Assembly: GCA_030682375.1 (NCBI GenBank)
Contig: JAUXOL010000022.1
Span: 355,364-419,363 of the forward strand
Length of the DNA stretch: 64,000 nucleotides
Source of the DNA: Gallionella sp.
Lineage (GTDB): Bacteria; Pseudomonadota; Gammaproteobacteria; Burkholderiales; Gallionellaceae
Reading direction: 5' to 3'
The notes beneath the pieces were generated by a model. It saw nothing but the letters and a program-made list of their open reading frames with translations, searched no databases and had not been told where the DNA came from. Positions 1-9,870 of the stretch are shown one piece after another. Position 1 is the first letter of the stretch, and every line of letters starts with the position of its first letter. A program made the position numbers and the translations under genes.

Positions 1-1447
1 GCTGGTGAGTCGGGCCGTCTTCGCCCAGTCCGATGGAGTCGTGAGTGAACACATAGATCACGCGCTGCTTCATCAATGCCGACATGCGCAGCGCATTGCG
101 TGCGTATTCGGAGAACATCAGGAAGGTGCCGCCGAACGGCAGGAAGCCGCCGTGCAGTGCCATGCCGTTCATGATGTGCGACATGCCGAACTCGCGCACG
201 CCGTAGCTGATGTAGTTGCCGGGCTTCTTGCCGGAAACGTGGTGCGCGCCTGTCCAGTTGGTCAGGTTGGAACCGGTCAAGTCAGCAGAACCGCCCAGGA
301 ATTCAGGCAGCGCTGGCTGCAGGCCGTTGATCGCATTCTGCGAAGCCTTGCGAGTGGCGATGGTCTCGGCCTTCTCGTTGGTCTTGGCGATGAACTCGGC
401 AGCGTGAGCAGCCCAATTGGCCGGCAGCTGATTGTTGATGCGGCGCTCGAACTCGGCAGCCTCCTTGGGGAAGGCAGCCTTGTACTCGGCGAACTTGTTG
501 TTCCACAGCTTTTCCAGGCCCTCGCCCTTGGTGCGTGCGTCCCATGCCTCGTAAACGTGGGCCGGAATCTCGAACGGAGGATATTTCCAGCCGATGTGCT
601 CGCGCGTCGCTGCGACTTCTGCATCGCCCAGCGCTGCGCCGTGCACGTCGTGCGTGCCTTCCTTGTTCGGGGAACCGGCGCCGATGACGGTCTTGCAGCA
701 GATCAGCGTCGGCTTGTCGGTAACCGCATGGGCAGCCTTGATCGCGGCGTCGATCGCCTCGGAATCGTGACCCTGAACATCGGCGATGACATGCCAGCCG
801 TAGGCTTCGAAACGCTTCGGCGTATCGTCGGTGTACCAACCGTCGATGTGGCCGTCGATGGAGATGTTGTTGTCGTCCCAGAACGCGGTCAGCTTGCCCA
901 GACCCCAGGTGCCGGCCAGCGCGCAGGCTTCGTGAGAGATACCTTCCATCATGCAGCCGTCGCCGAGGAACACATAGGTGTTGTGATTGACGATCTCGTG
1001 GCCGGGCTTGTTGAACTCGGCTGCCAGCAGCTTCTCAGCCATCGCCATGCCCACTGCGTTGGTGATGCCCTGACCCAGCGGACCGCCGGTGGTTTCCACG
1101 CCGGGGGTGTAGCCGTACTCTGGGTGGCCCGGAGTCTTGGAATGCATCTGGCGGAAGCGCTTCAGCTCTTCGATCGGCAGGTCGTAGCCGGACAGGTGCA
1201 GCAATGCATAGATCAGCATCGAGCCGTGGCCGTTGGACAGGATGAAGCGATCGCGATCCGGCCACTTCGGGTTAGCCGGGTTGTGACGCAGATGGCGGTT
1301 CCACAGCACATCGGCGATCTCGGCCATGCCCATAGGCGCACCCGGATGCCCGGAGTTGGCTTTTTGCACGGCATCAACGGCCAGCATGCGGATCGCGCCT
1401 GTAATGTCGTTGTACTTGGGTGGGGTTACATTGCGTGTAGCAGCCAT
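1..1447 (-). CDS. tkt: Transketolase, 3' part cut off by window edge
   Basis: Transketolase moves two-carbon ketol units between sugar phosphates in the pentose phosphate and Calvin cycles, using thiamine diphosphate in the cytoplasm. About 482 N-terminal residues are visible. They begin [20 protein letters not shown] and include the [18 protein letters not shown] segment and the diphosphate-binding motif GDGCMMEG, followed by the DDNNISIDG stretch. The second (Pyr) domain starts near [10 protein letters not shown] at the window edge; the rest of the protein (about 660 residues is usual) lies outside. The ATG is preceded by a GGAGACGAG ribosome-binding stretch. In autotrophic betaproteobacteria this gene often precedes gap and pgk, but that cannot be seen here. 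Confidence 0.95.
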   Translation of the reverse strand, partial: MAATRNVTPPKYNDITGAIRMLAVDAVQKANSGHPGAPMGMAEIADVLWNRHLRHNPANPKWPDRDRFILSNGHGSMLIYALLHLSGYDLPIEELKRFRQMHSKTPGHPEYGYTPGVETTGGPLGQGITNAVGMAMAEKLLAAEFNKPGHEIVNHNTYVFLGDGCMMEGISHEACALAGTWGLGKLTAFWDDNNISIDGHIDGWYTDDTPKRFEAYGWHVIADVQGHDSEAIDAAIKAAHAVTDKPTLICCKTVIGAGSPNKEGTHDVHGAALGDAEVAATREHIGWKYPPFEIPAHVYEAWDARTKGEGLEKLWNNKFAEYKAAFPKEAAEFERRINNQLPANWAAHAAEFIAKTNEKAETIATRKASQNAINGLQPALPEFLGGSADLTGSNLTNWTGAHHVSGKKPGNYISYGVREFGMSHIMNGMALHGGFLPFGGTFLMFSEYARNALRMSALMKQRVIYVFTHDSIGLGEDGPTHQ

Positions 1448-1570
1448 TGCTCTCGTCTCCTAAACATCCTTGGGGGATGGGTTATTTTGTTGGATTAATA
1501 ATAAAAATTAAATTCTGGGCCGGTAATTATGCCGCAGCCCCCGGATTTGGGCAACCGCCGCCCTCGGACG

Positions 1571-2221
1571 CTATTGGGTATCGTCTTCGCCGCCCTTCCG
1601 GGCGAAACGTATGCCCAGCTGTTTCAGCTTGCGGTACAGGTGGGTGCGTTCCAGCCCGACCTTTTCCGCGACCCGGGAGACGTTGCCCGCCTCTTTCTGC
1701 AGGTGATACTCGAAGTAGACCGCATCGAAGTGCTCACGCGCCTCGCGCAACGGCAGATCCAGCGACAGCGAAAACTGCTGCATCTGCCCGCCGACATCCA
1801 GTTCGATCTTCTGGACCGGAGGTTGCTCGTTGGGCGCCTGCAGCTTGGGCGCGCCCTCCTTGATGGCCTTCGCGATCGTGCTCAGCAGCTTCTGCAGCGC
1901 GATCGGCTTCTCCAGGAAATCGACCGCGCCTATGCGCGTCGCCTCGACCGCAGTCTCTATCGTGCCGTGACCCGACATCATCACCACCGGCATCGTCAGC
2001 AGGTCATGTTCGACCCATTCCTTGAGCAGCGCCACTCCGTCCGTTTCCGGCATCCAGATATCCAGCAGCACCAGGTCCGGCTCGCGCTCGTTGCGGAAAG
2101 CGCGCGCCTGCGCGGCGTTCTCCGCCAGATGCACCTGATAACCCTCGTCGAACAGGATCTCCGACAACAATTCGCGGATGCCGACCTCGTCATCCACCAC
2201 CAAAATCTGCTTGCTAGCCAT
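1571..2221 (-). CDS. NtrX-like response regulator lacking the AAA+ domain
   Basis: A 216-residue DNA-binding response regulator and the partner of the NtrY-like kinase encoded just upstream; the kinase stop and this ATG share one base (TAATG). The receiver domain (residues 1-120) keeps the full phosphorylation set: D10, D11, phospho-acceptor D54 in LLDIWMPE, S83 and K105. A short linker leads to a C-terminal Fis-type helix-turn-helix (about residues 165-208, VAEKVGLERTHLYRKLKQLG). Canonical NtrX has a central sigma-54 AAA+ ATPase domain of about 240 residues, and this protein has none, so it cannot activate sigma-54 promoters in the usual way. Short forms of this kind are familiar in betaproteobacteria. 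The targets are unknown. Confidence 0.88.
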   Translation of the reverse strand: MASKQILVVDDEVGIRELLSEILFDEGYQVHLAENAAQARAFRNEREPDLVLLDIWMPETDGVALLKEWVEHDLLTMPVVMMSGHGTIETAVEATRIGAVDFLEKPIALQKLLSTIAKAIKEGAPKLQAPNEQPPVQKIELDVGGQMQQFSLSLDLPLREAREHFDAVYFEYHLQKEAGNVSRVAEKVGLERTHLYRKLKQLGIRFARKGGEDDTQ

Positions 2222-4344
2222 TAAGCCTCCTCAACCAGCGGCAACGAGATGTTGATCCGCGCCCCGCCATGTTCACCATTCTCGATCACGATATGTCCAC
2301 CGTGTTCCTCGACGATCTTCTTCACGATCGCCAACCCCAGCCCGGTCCCCTTGGGCTTAGTCGTCATATAGGGCTCGAAAGCCCGCGCCAACACGCTCTG
2401 CGGAAAACCCGCACCGTTGTCCTCGACCTGCAGCAATATCTGGCCGCCCTGCGACTGCGTGCTCACCGCGATCTGCGACTGCGCCTGTCCCTGCAGCGCA
2501 TCCTGCGCATTCAGCAGCAGGTTGTGGATGACCTGACGCAATCGCGTCGCATCCCCGTTGACTTCGCTGCGCCCGGCTTCCAGCTTCAGCACGAGAGGTA
2601 TGCTGTTCGCCTCATACAGCCCCAGCACCTCGCGTATCAGCTGATGCATATCCAGCCGGGTCAACCGTAGCGCCGGGCCGCGCGCATAGTTGGCGAAATC
2701 GCTGACCATGTTCTTCATCGCGCCGACCTGGCTGACGATGGTCTGCGTCGCGCGCTGCAGCAACTGCGCGTCGTGCTCGTCGAGCTTGTCGCTGAGCTTG
2801 TGCTGCAGACGTTCCGCCGACAACTGGATGGGCGTCAGCGGATTCTTGATCTCGTGCGCGAGCCTCCGCGCCACTTCGCCCCAGGCCGCCTGACGCTCGG
2901 CTTGCAGCAGATGGCTGATATCGTCGAACACCACCACATAACCGGCTTCGCCTCCTTGCGGCAACCGCGTGCCGCGCATCAGCAGGATCTGGTTGCCGTT
3001 CCTGCCCATGCGCTCTATCTGCCGCTGCCATTCGCCGTTGCCGGCCTTGTCGAACGCTTCGATGATGGTCAGGCAGAACGACGCCAGCAAGCTGTGCTTC
3101 TCGGCGATCTGCGCCAGCGACAACCGCTGCATCTCCTGCAGCGGCGCACCGAGGATCTGCGCCGCACTGGTGTTCGCCGAACGCAGATAGAACGCCTGGT
3201 CCAACGCCAGCACGCCGGACGACAGATGGGTCAGCACGCTCTCCAGATATCCCCGCGCGCCTTCCACTTCGCGCTGCTGCTGTTCGCTGGCCTGCTTCGC
3301 CTCGTTCAGCTGCTTTGTCATCTGGTTGAACAAGCCGGTCAGCGCCCCCAGTTCGTCGCTGCTCTGGATCGGATACTGGCCGGTGAAGTCGCCCTGCGCC
3401 ACCGCGCGAGTGCCTTCGGCCAGCGCCTCCAGCGAAGCGCCCAACCGCTCGCCGAGGAAGAACGCCATGGACACCGCCGTCAACAACACCACCAGCAACG
3501 ACAGCGTCAGCGTGATCGCATAAAGCCGCTTCAGGCCGAGCCGGGACAGCGTCAATTCCTGATAGTCCCGATACACCGCCTGCACGGTCTCGGCATCGGC
3601 CTCGATCTGCTTGGGCACCGGCTGGGTGAACTGCAATACATAGCGGGCGCCGGGATAGGCATTGGAATTCACCACCGACAGCGCGCGCAGCGTCAGCCCC
3701 TTGTTCGGCAACGTATCGATCACCGAATGTTCGCCCTGTTCCAGCGTCTGGCGCAGCAGTTCGGCATCGGGCATATCCGGCATCAATGCGGTGCCAGCCG
3801 TCGAGAACGAGATCAGGTTGCCCTTGGCGGAAAACAGTGCGGCTTCTTGCGCCACCTTTTCGTCCACCAACTGATCCAGGGTGCGCTGATATTGCTCCGG
3901 TTGCTTCTCGGCCAGCAACAACGAGATGAACTGGGTCTTCTTCGTCAGTTCCTTCAAGCTATTGTCGAGACCGCTGCGCCCCAGGTTGAGGCCGGAGTCC
4001 AGCGCTTTCTCGACGCGCACGTCGAACCACGACTCGATGCTCTTGCCCAGGAAGCCCACCGACACCACATACACCAGCACCCCCGGCAGCACCGCGATCA
4101 GCGTGAAGAACACCACCAACCGCAGCGCCAGCTTCGCGCCGAAGACCTTCTCCTTGAGCTTGGTGCGCAGGCGCTGGAGCTGGTAGCCGACCAGCCCCAT
4201 CAAAGCCAGCGCGAACAGCCCGGTCAACCCGAGCAACACATAATAATTGGTGGAGAACACCTCGGTGTCGGCGCTGCTGCTGGAAAGCAGATACAGCAAC
4301 ACAGCGCCGATGGCGATGCTGACGAGATTCAGATGCCGCATCAT
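2221..4344 (-). CDS. NtrY-like membrane sensor histidine kinase
   Basis: A sensor kinase of the NtrY type, about 707 residues. Order: three N-terminal membrane helices within the first 100 residues, a periplasmic stretch to about residue 275, a fourth membrane helix (LYAITLTLSLLVVLLTAV), HAMP, PAS, a HisKA domain with the phospho-acceptor His in RRLAHEIKNPLTPIQLSAER, and a HATPase domain with N box (NLLLNAQDAL), G1 (VEDNGAGFP) and G2 (GTGLGLAIVKKIVEEHGG) motifs. The ATG used here sits 4 bases after the DUF4390 stop codon; an upstream in-frame start would add 12 residues but would lie inside that gene. The kinase overlaps its cognate regulator by one base, so the two are translationally coupled. 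The signal sensed is unknown; nitrogen or redox sensing is suggested only by family. Confidence 0.9.
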   Translation of the reverse strand: MMRHLNLVSIAIGAVLLYLLSSSSADTEVFSTNYYVLLGLTGLFALALMGLVGYQLQRLRTKLKEKVFGAKLALRLVVFFTLIAVLPGVLVYVVSVGFLGKSIESWFDVRVEKALDSGLNLGRSGLDNSLKELTKKTQFISLLLAEKQPEQYQRTLDQLVDEKVAQEAALFSAKGNLISFSTAGTALMPDMPDAELLRQTLEQGEHSVIDTLPNKGLTLRALSVVNSNAYPGARYVLQFTQPVPKQIEADAETVQAVYRDYQELTLSRLGLKRLYAITLTLSLLVVLLTAVSMAFFLGERLGASLEALAEGTRAVAQGDFTGQYPIQSSDELGALTGLFNQMTKQLNEAKQASEQQQREVEGARGYLESVLTHLSSGVLALDQAFYLRSANTSAAQILGAPLQEMQRLSLAQIAEKHSLLASFCLTIIEAFDKAGNGEWQRQIERMGRNGNQILLMRGTRLPQGGEAGYVVVFDDISHLLQAERQAAWGEVARRLAHEIKNPLTPIQLSAERLQHKLSDKLDEHDAQLLQRATQTIVSQVGAMKNMVSDFANYARGPALRLTRLDMHQLIREVLGLYEANSIPLVLKLEAGRSEVNGDATRLRQVIHNLLLNAQDALQGQAQSQIAVSTQSQGGQILLQVEDNGAGFPQSVLARAFEPYMTTKPKGTGLGLAIVKKIVEEHGGHIVIENGEHGGARINISLPLVEEA

Positions 4345-4348
4345 CGCG

Positions 4349-4963
4349 TCACTCCGTCCGGTTCTCGCCCGTCGGTGCAACCGGGCGCACCACCCAGCGA
4401 TACCAGTCCGAATCCAGCGTCCAGTCCTTGCCGGTCAGCGCGTTCACCTGCAGCAGCCTCGGCAATTGCCCGGCGTCCAGCCGCAGACGCGCGGCCGCGA
4501 TGTAATTGCCGTCCTCGGCCAGCGCATCGGCCGGTATCACGGTCGAACTCTGCCGGGACAAGAGACGCAGCACGCTTTCCAGCGTCGCGAAGTTCTGGAA
4601 CAGCGCGCCGCGCGAAAGGCGGTACTGCCGGGTCAGCACGTTGTAGGAAAGCTTGGTGACCTGTTCGCTGCGGAACACCTCGTCGTCCAGCCAATACCAG
4701 CGCGAACGCACGACCGAGAACTCGGCGACGAAATACAGCGGGATGCCGCGCGACAGCGCCTGCTGCACCACATAGGTCAGATTGACGTCGTAGTCCACCG
4801 AGAGCTGATAGCCCTCTTCGCCTGCGCGCAGCTCCGCCTTGCCGACCGACACGCCTTGGGCGTGGGCCGTTGCGATGCACAGCCAGGCGAGCAATACGCC
4901 CCGCAGCAGCAGGTCAAGCAGTCTTGTGCAGCAACGCATAAAAGAATCCGTCATGCTGGTCAT
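4349..4963 (-). CDS. DUF4390 domain protein, exported
   Basis: A 204-residue protein of the DUF4390 family, which in betaproteobacteria is typically encoded between rsmB and an ntrY-like kinase, as here. The N-terminus is a signal peptide (hydrophobic LLDLLLRGVLLAWLCIATAHA, probable cleavage after AHA), so the mature part should be periplasmic. Conserved features include the aromatic-rich RSRWYWLDDEV and the C-terminal DSDWYRWVV segments. The start overlaps the end of rsmB; a second in-frame ATG (MRCCTRLL) eight codons later would shorten the overlap and still leave a signal peptide. No biochemical function is established. Its position suggests it may modulate or sense for the kinase downstream. 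Confidence 0.85.
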   Translation of the reverse strand: MTSMTDSFMRCCTRLLDLLLRGVLLAWLCIATAHAQGVSVGKAELRAGEEGYQLSVDYDVNLTYVVQQALSRGIPLYFVAEFSVVRSRWYWLDDEVFRSEQVTKLSYNVLTRQYRLSRGALFQNFATLESVLRLLSRQSSTVIPADALAEDGNYIAAARLRLDAGQLPRLLQVNALTGKDWTLDSDWYRWVVRPVAPTGENRTE

Positions 4964-6182
4964 CGGGCAGTAACTGTCCGTTATCGGGCAGGGTTAGCGG
5001 CAAGCGTCGCGCATCCGGCTGTTGCGCGAGGAATGCGGCGACCACCTGCTCGTTCTCCTGCCGGAATACCGAGCAGGTGGCATAGAGCAATTTACCATCT
5101 TGTTCCAGCAGCGGCCACAACGCTTGCAGGATATCCAGTTGCTGCTCCGCGAACCCGGCGATGTCGGCGCGGCGACGCAGCCACTTGATGTCCGGATGGC
5201 GGCGCACCACGCCGGAAGCGGAGCAGGGCACATCGGCGAGGATGCGCTGGAAAACTTTGCCGTCCCACCAGGATTCGGGTACGGCGGCATCTCCGGTCAG
5301 CAGTGTCGCCTCCAGTTTCAAGCGCTGCAGATTCTGCGCGACACGCTGCAGGCGCTGCTCATCCTTGTCCACCGCGACCATCTCAACCGCTGCGCTTTCG
5401 AGAATATGCGCGGTCTTGCCGCCCGGCGCGGCGCAGGCATCCAGCACACGCATGCCGTCATGCACATCCAGCAGCAACGCGGCATATTGCGCGCCAGCAT
5501 CCTGCACCGAGGCCAGGCCGTCGAAGAAGCCAGGCAACTTGTCCACGCCGACCGGTTTGTCCAGCTGCAGCGCATCGGGCGCGATGCGCTGTGCGGGAAT
5601 TTCCTGTTGCTCCAGCAGAGCCGCATATTCTTCTACCGTGCCGCGCCTGCGGTTGACGCGCAGCGTCAGCGGCGGATGGCGGTTGCCCGCGTCCAGTATC
5701 GCCGCGCTGCGCTCGCCGTATTGCGCCTGCAGCTCGTCTATCCACCATTGCGGGTAATTGTATTTGCCTTCCGCGCGCTGTTTCGCCTGCTCCAGCAACG
5801 TATCGCGGCTGCGCAGGAAGTTGCGCAGGATCGCATTCACCAGGCCGCTGATCTTCGGATTCAGCATCTGGGCGGAGCGCACCGCATGATCGACCACCGC
5901 ATGCTGTGCTGCCTTGCTGTATTCCAGTTGGTATAACGCCACCAGCAACACATAGTAGATGCGCTGATCCGATAACGGCTTGTGCAACAGCAGTTCCAGT
6001 ATGGCGCGCAGCTGGCCGTAGAAGCGAAGCGAGCCATAACTCAGGTCTTGCAACGCGGCGCGTTGCTGAGGCGTCCATACCGATTTCCTGCGCAGCGACT
6101 CGTCCAGCACCTGGTTCAGGTTGCGGCCGTCCACCAGCACTTGTTGCACGATCTGGCCGGCGGCGAGTTGTATATGTTGCAT
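4914..6182 (-). CDS. rsmB: 16S rRNA (cytosine-967-C5)-methyltransferase RsmB
   Basis: Methylates C967 of 16S rRNA using S-adenosylmethionine. The 422 residues comprise an N-terminal NusB-like RNA-binding domain (about 1-140) and a C-terminal Rossmann methyltransferase domain. The SAM motif VLDACAAPGGKTAHILE is present, as are both catalytic cysteines of the m5C family: one in DVPCSASGV (nucleophile region) and one in LLYATCSVFRQEN. It directly abuts fmt with no intergenic base, in the conserved def-fmt-rsmB order also seen in E. coli. Length and motifs match the family fully. Confidence 0.96.
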   Translation of the reverse strand: MQHIQLAAGQIVQQVLVDGRNLNQVLDESLRRKSVWTPQQRAALQDLSYGSLRFYGQLRAILELLLHKPLSDQRIYYVLLVALYQLEYSKAAQHAVVDHAVRSAQMLNPKISGLVNAILRNFLRSRDTLLEQAKQRAEGKYNYPQWWIDELQAQYGERSAAILDAGNRHPPLTLRVNRRRGTVEEYAALLEQQEIPAQRIAPDALQLDKPVGVDKLPGFFDGLASVQDAGAQYAALLLDVHDGMRVLDACAAPGGKTAHILESAAVEMVAVDKDEQRLQRVAQNLQRLKLEATLLTGDAAVPESWWDGKVFQRILADVPCSASGVVRRHPDIKWLRRRADIAGFAEQQLDILQALWPLLEQDGKLLYATCSVFRQENEQVVAAFLAQQPDARRLPLTLPDNGQLLPDDQHDGFFYALLHKTA

Positions 6183-7103
6183 TTAGCTTACCGAGAATTT
6201 GTCGCCGGCCCGGATAGGCACGGCCTGCAGGAATTGCGCGGCGGGCTGCGCCTTGCCGCCCGGTCGCTGCAGTACTTCCAGCCGCAGCGCATCCTTGCCG
6301 CAAGCGACCGTGATGCCCTGCTTGTCCGCCGTCAGCACAGTACCCGGCTCGCCCTGTTGCGCGACCGGCGTCGCCTGCCAGACCTTGATGGCGGTATCGC
6401 CCAGAGTCGCATGGCATACGGGGAAGGGATTGAAGGCTCGCACCGCGAGACCGAGTTGCTGCGCATCCTGCGACCAGTCGATCTGCCCTTCGGCCTTCAA
6501 CAGCTTGGAGGCATAAGTCGCCGCACCATCATCCTGCTTGACCGGAACCAGTTCCGGCAAGCAGCGCAAGGCCTCGACGATACTGGATGCGCCCAGCCCG
6601 GCCAGCTTGTCGTGCAGCGTCGCAGCGGTATCGTCCGACTCGATAGTGCAGGCATGGCGCAGCAGCATATCGCCGGTGTCCAGCCCCGCATCCATCTGCA
6701 TGATGGTGATACCGGTCTCGGCGTCGCCCGCGAGAATCGCGCGCTGGATAGGCGCGGCGCCGCGCCAGCGCGGCAGCAGCGAGGCATGGATGTTCAGGCA
6801 GCCGAGTCGCGGCAGGTCCAGCACCGCCTGCGGCAGGATCAGGCCATAGGCCGCGACCACCATCACGTCGGCATCGAGTGCGGCGATCTCGCGCTGCGCC
6901 TCTTCGGTCTTTAGCGAAACCGGCTGCTGCACCGGCAAGCCGTGCTGCAGCGCGAGCTGCTTGACCGGACTAGCGGTCAACTGCATGCCGCGCCCGGAAG
7001 GGCGATCCGGCTGGGTCAGCACCGCAACGATTTCGTGTTCTAGGAGCAGCGCGGCCAGCGCGCTGGCCGCGAATTGCGGCGTACCGGCGAAGATAATCTT
7101 CAT
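6183..7103 (-). CDS. fmt: Methionyl-tRNA formyltransferase
   Basis: Transfers the formyl group from 10-formyltetrahydrofolate to initiator Met-tRNA. The 306-residue reading starts at [16 protein letters not shown]; this ATG shares one base with the def stop codon (TGATG), which fixes the start over a longer in-frame reading that would run into def. The hallmark [16 protein letters not shown] with its preceding NIHA (catalytic Asn and His) and the [11 protein letters not shown] segment (catalytic Asp) are all visible. A C-terminal tRNA-binding domain follows from about residue 205. It is encoded between def and rsmB in one operon. Confidence 0.97.
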   Translation of the reverse strand: MKIIFAGTPQFAASALAALLLEHEIVAVLTQPDRPSGRGMQLTASPVKQLALQHGLPVQQPVSLKTEEAQREIAALDADVMVVAAYGLILPQAVLDLPRLGCLNIHASLLPRWRGAAPIQRAILAGDAETGITIMQMDAGLDTGDMLLRHACTIESDDTAATLHDKLAGLGASSIVEALRCLPELVPVKQDDGAATYASKLLKAEGQIDWSQDAQQLGLAVRAFNPFPVCHATLGDTAIKVWQATPVAQQGEPGTVLTADKQGITVACGKDALRLEVLQRPGGKAQPAAQFLQAVPIRAGDKFSVS

Positions 7104-7606
7104 CAGAGGATCTCGCGCATGCGCTTCTTCAGCTTCGAGCGTATGCGCGTCTGCTTGAGTTGCGACAAATGTTCGACGAACACCTTGCCGCGCAGATGGT
7201 CGGTCTCGTGCTGGATGCACACCGCGAGGAAGCCTTCCGCCTCCAGCGTGAACGGCTTACCGTTCTCGTCCAGCGCACGCACCGTCACCCGGTCGGCGCG
7301 CTTCACCGTCTCGTAGATGCCGGGGACCGACAGACAGCCTTCCTCGCTTTCCTCCTCGCCGTCGCTGACGACGATCTCGGGATTGATGAACACGCGCAAC
7401 TGATCATGCGTCTCGGACACGTCCGCGATGAAGAGCTGCAGATGCACATCGACCTGCGTCGCCGCCAGCCCGACGCCGGGTGCGGCATACATAGTCTCGG
7501 CCATGTCGCGTATCAGTCTGCGCGTGTCATCCGTGACCTGCTCGACCTTTTTTGCGACCTTGTGCAGGCGCTCGTCCGGATATTGCAGAATTTTCAGGAT
7601 TGCCAT
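7103..7606 (-). CDS. def: Peptide deformylase
   Basis: A metal-dependent hydrolase that removes the N-formyl group from nascent proteins, the step that follows the action of Fmt. At 167 residues it is normal length. All three signature motifs are present: GVGLAATQV (motif 1), EEGCLSVPG (motif 2, metal-ligand Cys) and QHETDHLRG (motif 3, HExxH-type ligands with the catalytic Glu). It is the first gene of the minus-strand def-fmt-rsmB run and is divergent from the LysM-protein gene, so its promoter should lie in the roughly 110-base gap between them. Confidence 0.98.
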   Translation of the reverse strand: MAILKILQYPDERLHKVAKKVEQVTDDTRRLIRDMAETMYAAPGVGLAATQVDVHLQLFIADVSETHDQLRVFINPEIVVSDGEEESEEGCLSVPGIYETVKRADRVTVRALDENGKPFTLEAEGFLAVCIQHETDHLRGKVFVEHLSQLKQTRIRSKLKKRMREIL

Positions 7607-7718
7607 GAGTATCCCGTCGTTGCAGCTGAATTGCTTGCTTATTTAATGGTCTGGATGCAGAATTTAACGCAACGCAGCAACTTTGCGTACCTTATTAATT
7701 GACTCTGCCGGAGTTTTC

Positions 7719-8765
7719 ATGCGCAAGATTATATCGCTGATTTGCCTTTTGTTGCCTGTCTTGGCCTTTGCCGCCCAGCCCGACGATGCCCCCAAACTGC
7801 GCAGCGACGCTCCGGACAAGCATATCGTCGTCAAGGGCGACACCCTGTGGGATATTTCCGCCAAGTTCTTCCAGGACCCGTGGAAATGGCAATATATCTG
7901 GGGCATGAACAAGGACGCGATCAAGGACCCGCACTGGATCTATCCCGGCGACGTGATTTATCTGGACCGCATCAACGGCACGTTGCGCATCGGCCAGCCG
8001 CCGTCCGCCTCCACCGCCTCTCCGGCCGACCTCAACGTGATCCGGCTTTCTCCCAGGACTCGCGAAGGACGCAGTTCGCATGACGCCGTGCCGACGATAC
8101 CGGCCGATGCGATCGCACCCTTCCTGAGCCAGCCGCTGATCGTCGAGAACGGCACGCTGACGAATGCGCCTACGTTGATCGGCGCACGCGAAGGACGCGT
8201 GATGCTGGGCATGGGTGACACCGGCTTCGTCAAGGGCCTGCCTTCCGACAAGGGCAACAAGTGGCAGATGTTCCGCCCGGGCAAGACGCTGACCGATCCC
8301 GACACCAAGGAAGTCCTCGGCATCGAAGCCACCTATCTGGGTCGCGCCGAAGCGACGGACTTCGCCGAAGTCAGCACCGTCACGATCACCGAATCGGTGC
8401 AGGAGATCGGCATCAACGACCGCCTGGTCCTGCCGTCCGACGAGACCGTCAGCAGCTATCTTCCTCGCGCCCCGGAAGGCAATATCGCCGCGCGCGTCAT
8501 CTCCGTCTATGGCGGCGTATCCCAAGGCGGGCAGAACACCGTGATCACCCTGAACAAGGGCAAGCGCGACGGCCTGGAAGTCGGCCATGTGCTGGCGCTG
8601 TACCACAAGGGCGAGAACGTAAAGCACGAGGGCAAGAGTTTCACGCTGCCGGACGAGCGCTACGGCCTGACTTTCGTGTTCCGCGTGTTCGACAAGGTCT
8701 CCTATGCGCTGGTGATGCAGACCCGTCTGCCGGTACAACTGCTGGATCGCGCCCAAACCCCCTGA
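7719..8765 (+). CDS. LysM-domain exported protein
   Basis: A secreted protein with a signal peptide (MRKIISLICLLLPVLAFA, cleavage before AQPDD) and one LysM peptidoglycan-binding domain directly after it: VVKGDTLWDISAKFFQDPWK through YPGDVIYL, mature residues about 15-60. The long C-terminal region has no motif I recognise. The chosen ATG is the one that gives an immediate signal peptide and has GGAG nearby; a reading 12 codons longer is possible. LysM proteins of this type are commonly encoded directly upstream of dprA in betaproteobacteria, where they are thought to act at the cell wall. Only one base separates it from dprA, implying cotranscription. Confidence 0.88.
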   Translation: MRKIISLICLLLPVLAFAAQPDDAPKLRSDAPDKHIVVKGDTLWDISAKFFQDPWKWQYIWGMNKDAIKDPHWIYPGDVIYLDRINGTLRIGQPPSASTASPADLNVIRLSPRTREGRSSHDAVPTIPADAIAPFLSQPLIVENGTLTNAPTLIGAREGRVMLGMGDTGFVKGLPSDKGNKWQMFRPGKTLTDPDTKEVLGIEATYLGRAEATDFAEVSTVTITESVQEIGINDRLVLPSDETVSSYLPRAPEGNIAARVISVYGGVSQGGQNTVITLNKGKRDGLEVGHVLALYHKGENVKHEGKSFTLPDERYGLTFVFRVFDKVSYALVMQTRLPVQLLDRAQTP

Positions 8766-8766
8766 A

Positions 8767-9849
8767 ATGCAGCCCGACCCCTCGCTCAAAGCCTGGCTGG
8801 CGCTCAGCCTGACCAAGGGCTTGGGCGGAGAGGGCGCACGCGGCCTGCTCAGGGCATACGGTTCTCCAGAGGCGGTGTTCACCGCCTCTTCTTCATCCCT
8901 CAAGTCCTTTGTCAAACCGGAAGTCGCCGCAGAGATCTCGCGGGGCATCGCCGACGAACCCGTCGCACCCGCGCTGGCCTGGCTGGAGGACGGCAACAAT
9001 CACATCGTCACGCTCGCCGACGCGGACTATCCGCAGGCATTGCTGAACATCCCCGATCCGCCGCTACTGCTCTATGTAAAAGGACGACTGGACTTGCTCA
9101 ACCGGCCTGCGCTGGCGGTGGTCGGCAGCCGCAACGCGACCCCGCAGGGGCTCAACAACGCCGAGGCATTCTCCCGTACGCTCAGCGAGGCCGGGCTGTG
9201 CATCGTCAGCGGCCTGGCGCATGGCGTCGATGCCGCCGCGCATCGCGGCGCACTCAAAGGATCGGGCAGCAGCATCGCCGTGGTCGGCACCGGACTGGAC
9301 AGGATCTATCCCGCAGCCAACCGCGATCTCGCTCATGCGCTCGCCACCGAGGGGACTATCGTTTCGGAATTCCCGCTGGGCACACCGCCGCTGGCCGCGA
9401 ACTTCCCGCGGCGCAACCGCATCATCAGCGGCCTGGGCGTCGGCACGCTGGTCGTCGAAGCGAGCGTGCAAAGCGGCTCGCTGATCACCGCACGTCTCGC
9501 ACTGGAGCAGGGCAGGGACGTGTTCGCGATCCCCGGCTCCATCCATGCTCCTCAAAGCAAGGGCTGCCACCGGCTGATCAAGCAGGGCGCCAAGCTGGTC
9601 GAAGCCGCGCAGGACATCCTGGAAGAGCTCGGCGTCCTGACGATGCCGACGGCCTCTGCCGAGGCGAGTGCCGCAACGGATAACGAGCCGGCCTTACTTA
9701 TTCATATGGGCTTCGATCCGATCGACCTCGACACCCTGATTGCACTGAGCGGCTTGACGATGGCCGAGCTATCCGCCATGCTGTTGACGCTCGAGCTGGA
9801 TGGGCGCATCAGTACCCTGCCCGGCGGGCTATACCAAAGATTAAATTAA
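8767..9849 (+). CDS. dprA: DNA processing protein DprA
   Basis: Binds incoming single-stranded DNA and loads RecA during natural transformation. The 360-residue protein has an N-terminal SAM-like region, the Rossmann-like DprA core beginning around AVVGSRNATPQG, and the signature VSGLAHGVDAAAHRGAL, followed by GTGLDRIYPAANR and FPRRNRIISGLG. A short winged-helix DprA C-terminal domain (SGLTMAELSAMLLTLELDGRI) is also present. It follows the LysM gene after one base and precedes smg, the usual dprA-smg-topA order. Presence of DprA alone does not prove competence. Confidence 0.96.
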   Translation: MQPDPSLKAWLALSLTKGLGGEGARGLLRAYGSPEAVFTASSSSLKSFVKPEVAAEISRGIADEPVAPALAWLEDGNNHIVTLADADYPQALLNIPDPPLLLYVKGRLDLLNRPALAVVGSRNATPQGLNNAEAFSRTLSEAGLCIVSGLAHGVDAAAHRGALKGSGSSIAVVGTGLDRIYPAANRDLAHALATEGTIVSEFPLGTPPLAANFPRRNRIISGLGVGTLVVEASVQSGSLITARLALEQGRDVFAIPGSIHAPQSKGCHRLIKQGAKLVEAAQDILEELGVLTMPTASAEASAATDNEPALLIHMGFDPIDLDTLIALSGLTMAELSAMLLTLELDGRISTLPGGLYQRLN

Positions 9850-9870
9850 AACAGAGCCTTAGCCCATATC

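Noticed and set aside
5..1498. A long plus-strand frame opposite transketolase
   Set aside because: The minus strand encodes an unmistakable transketolase; the plus frame is its shadow.
2773..4659. A 628-codon plus-strand frame opposite the NtrY-like kinase
   Set aside because: Gln/Arg/His-rich translation without domains; the opposite strand encodes a clear histidine kinase.
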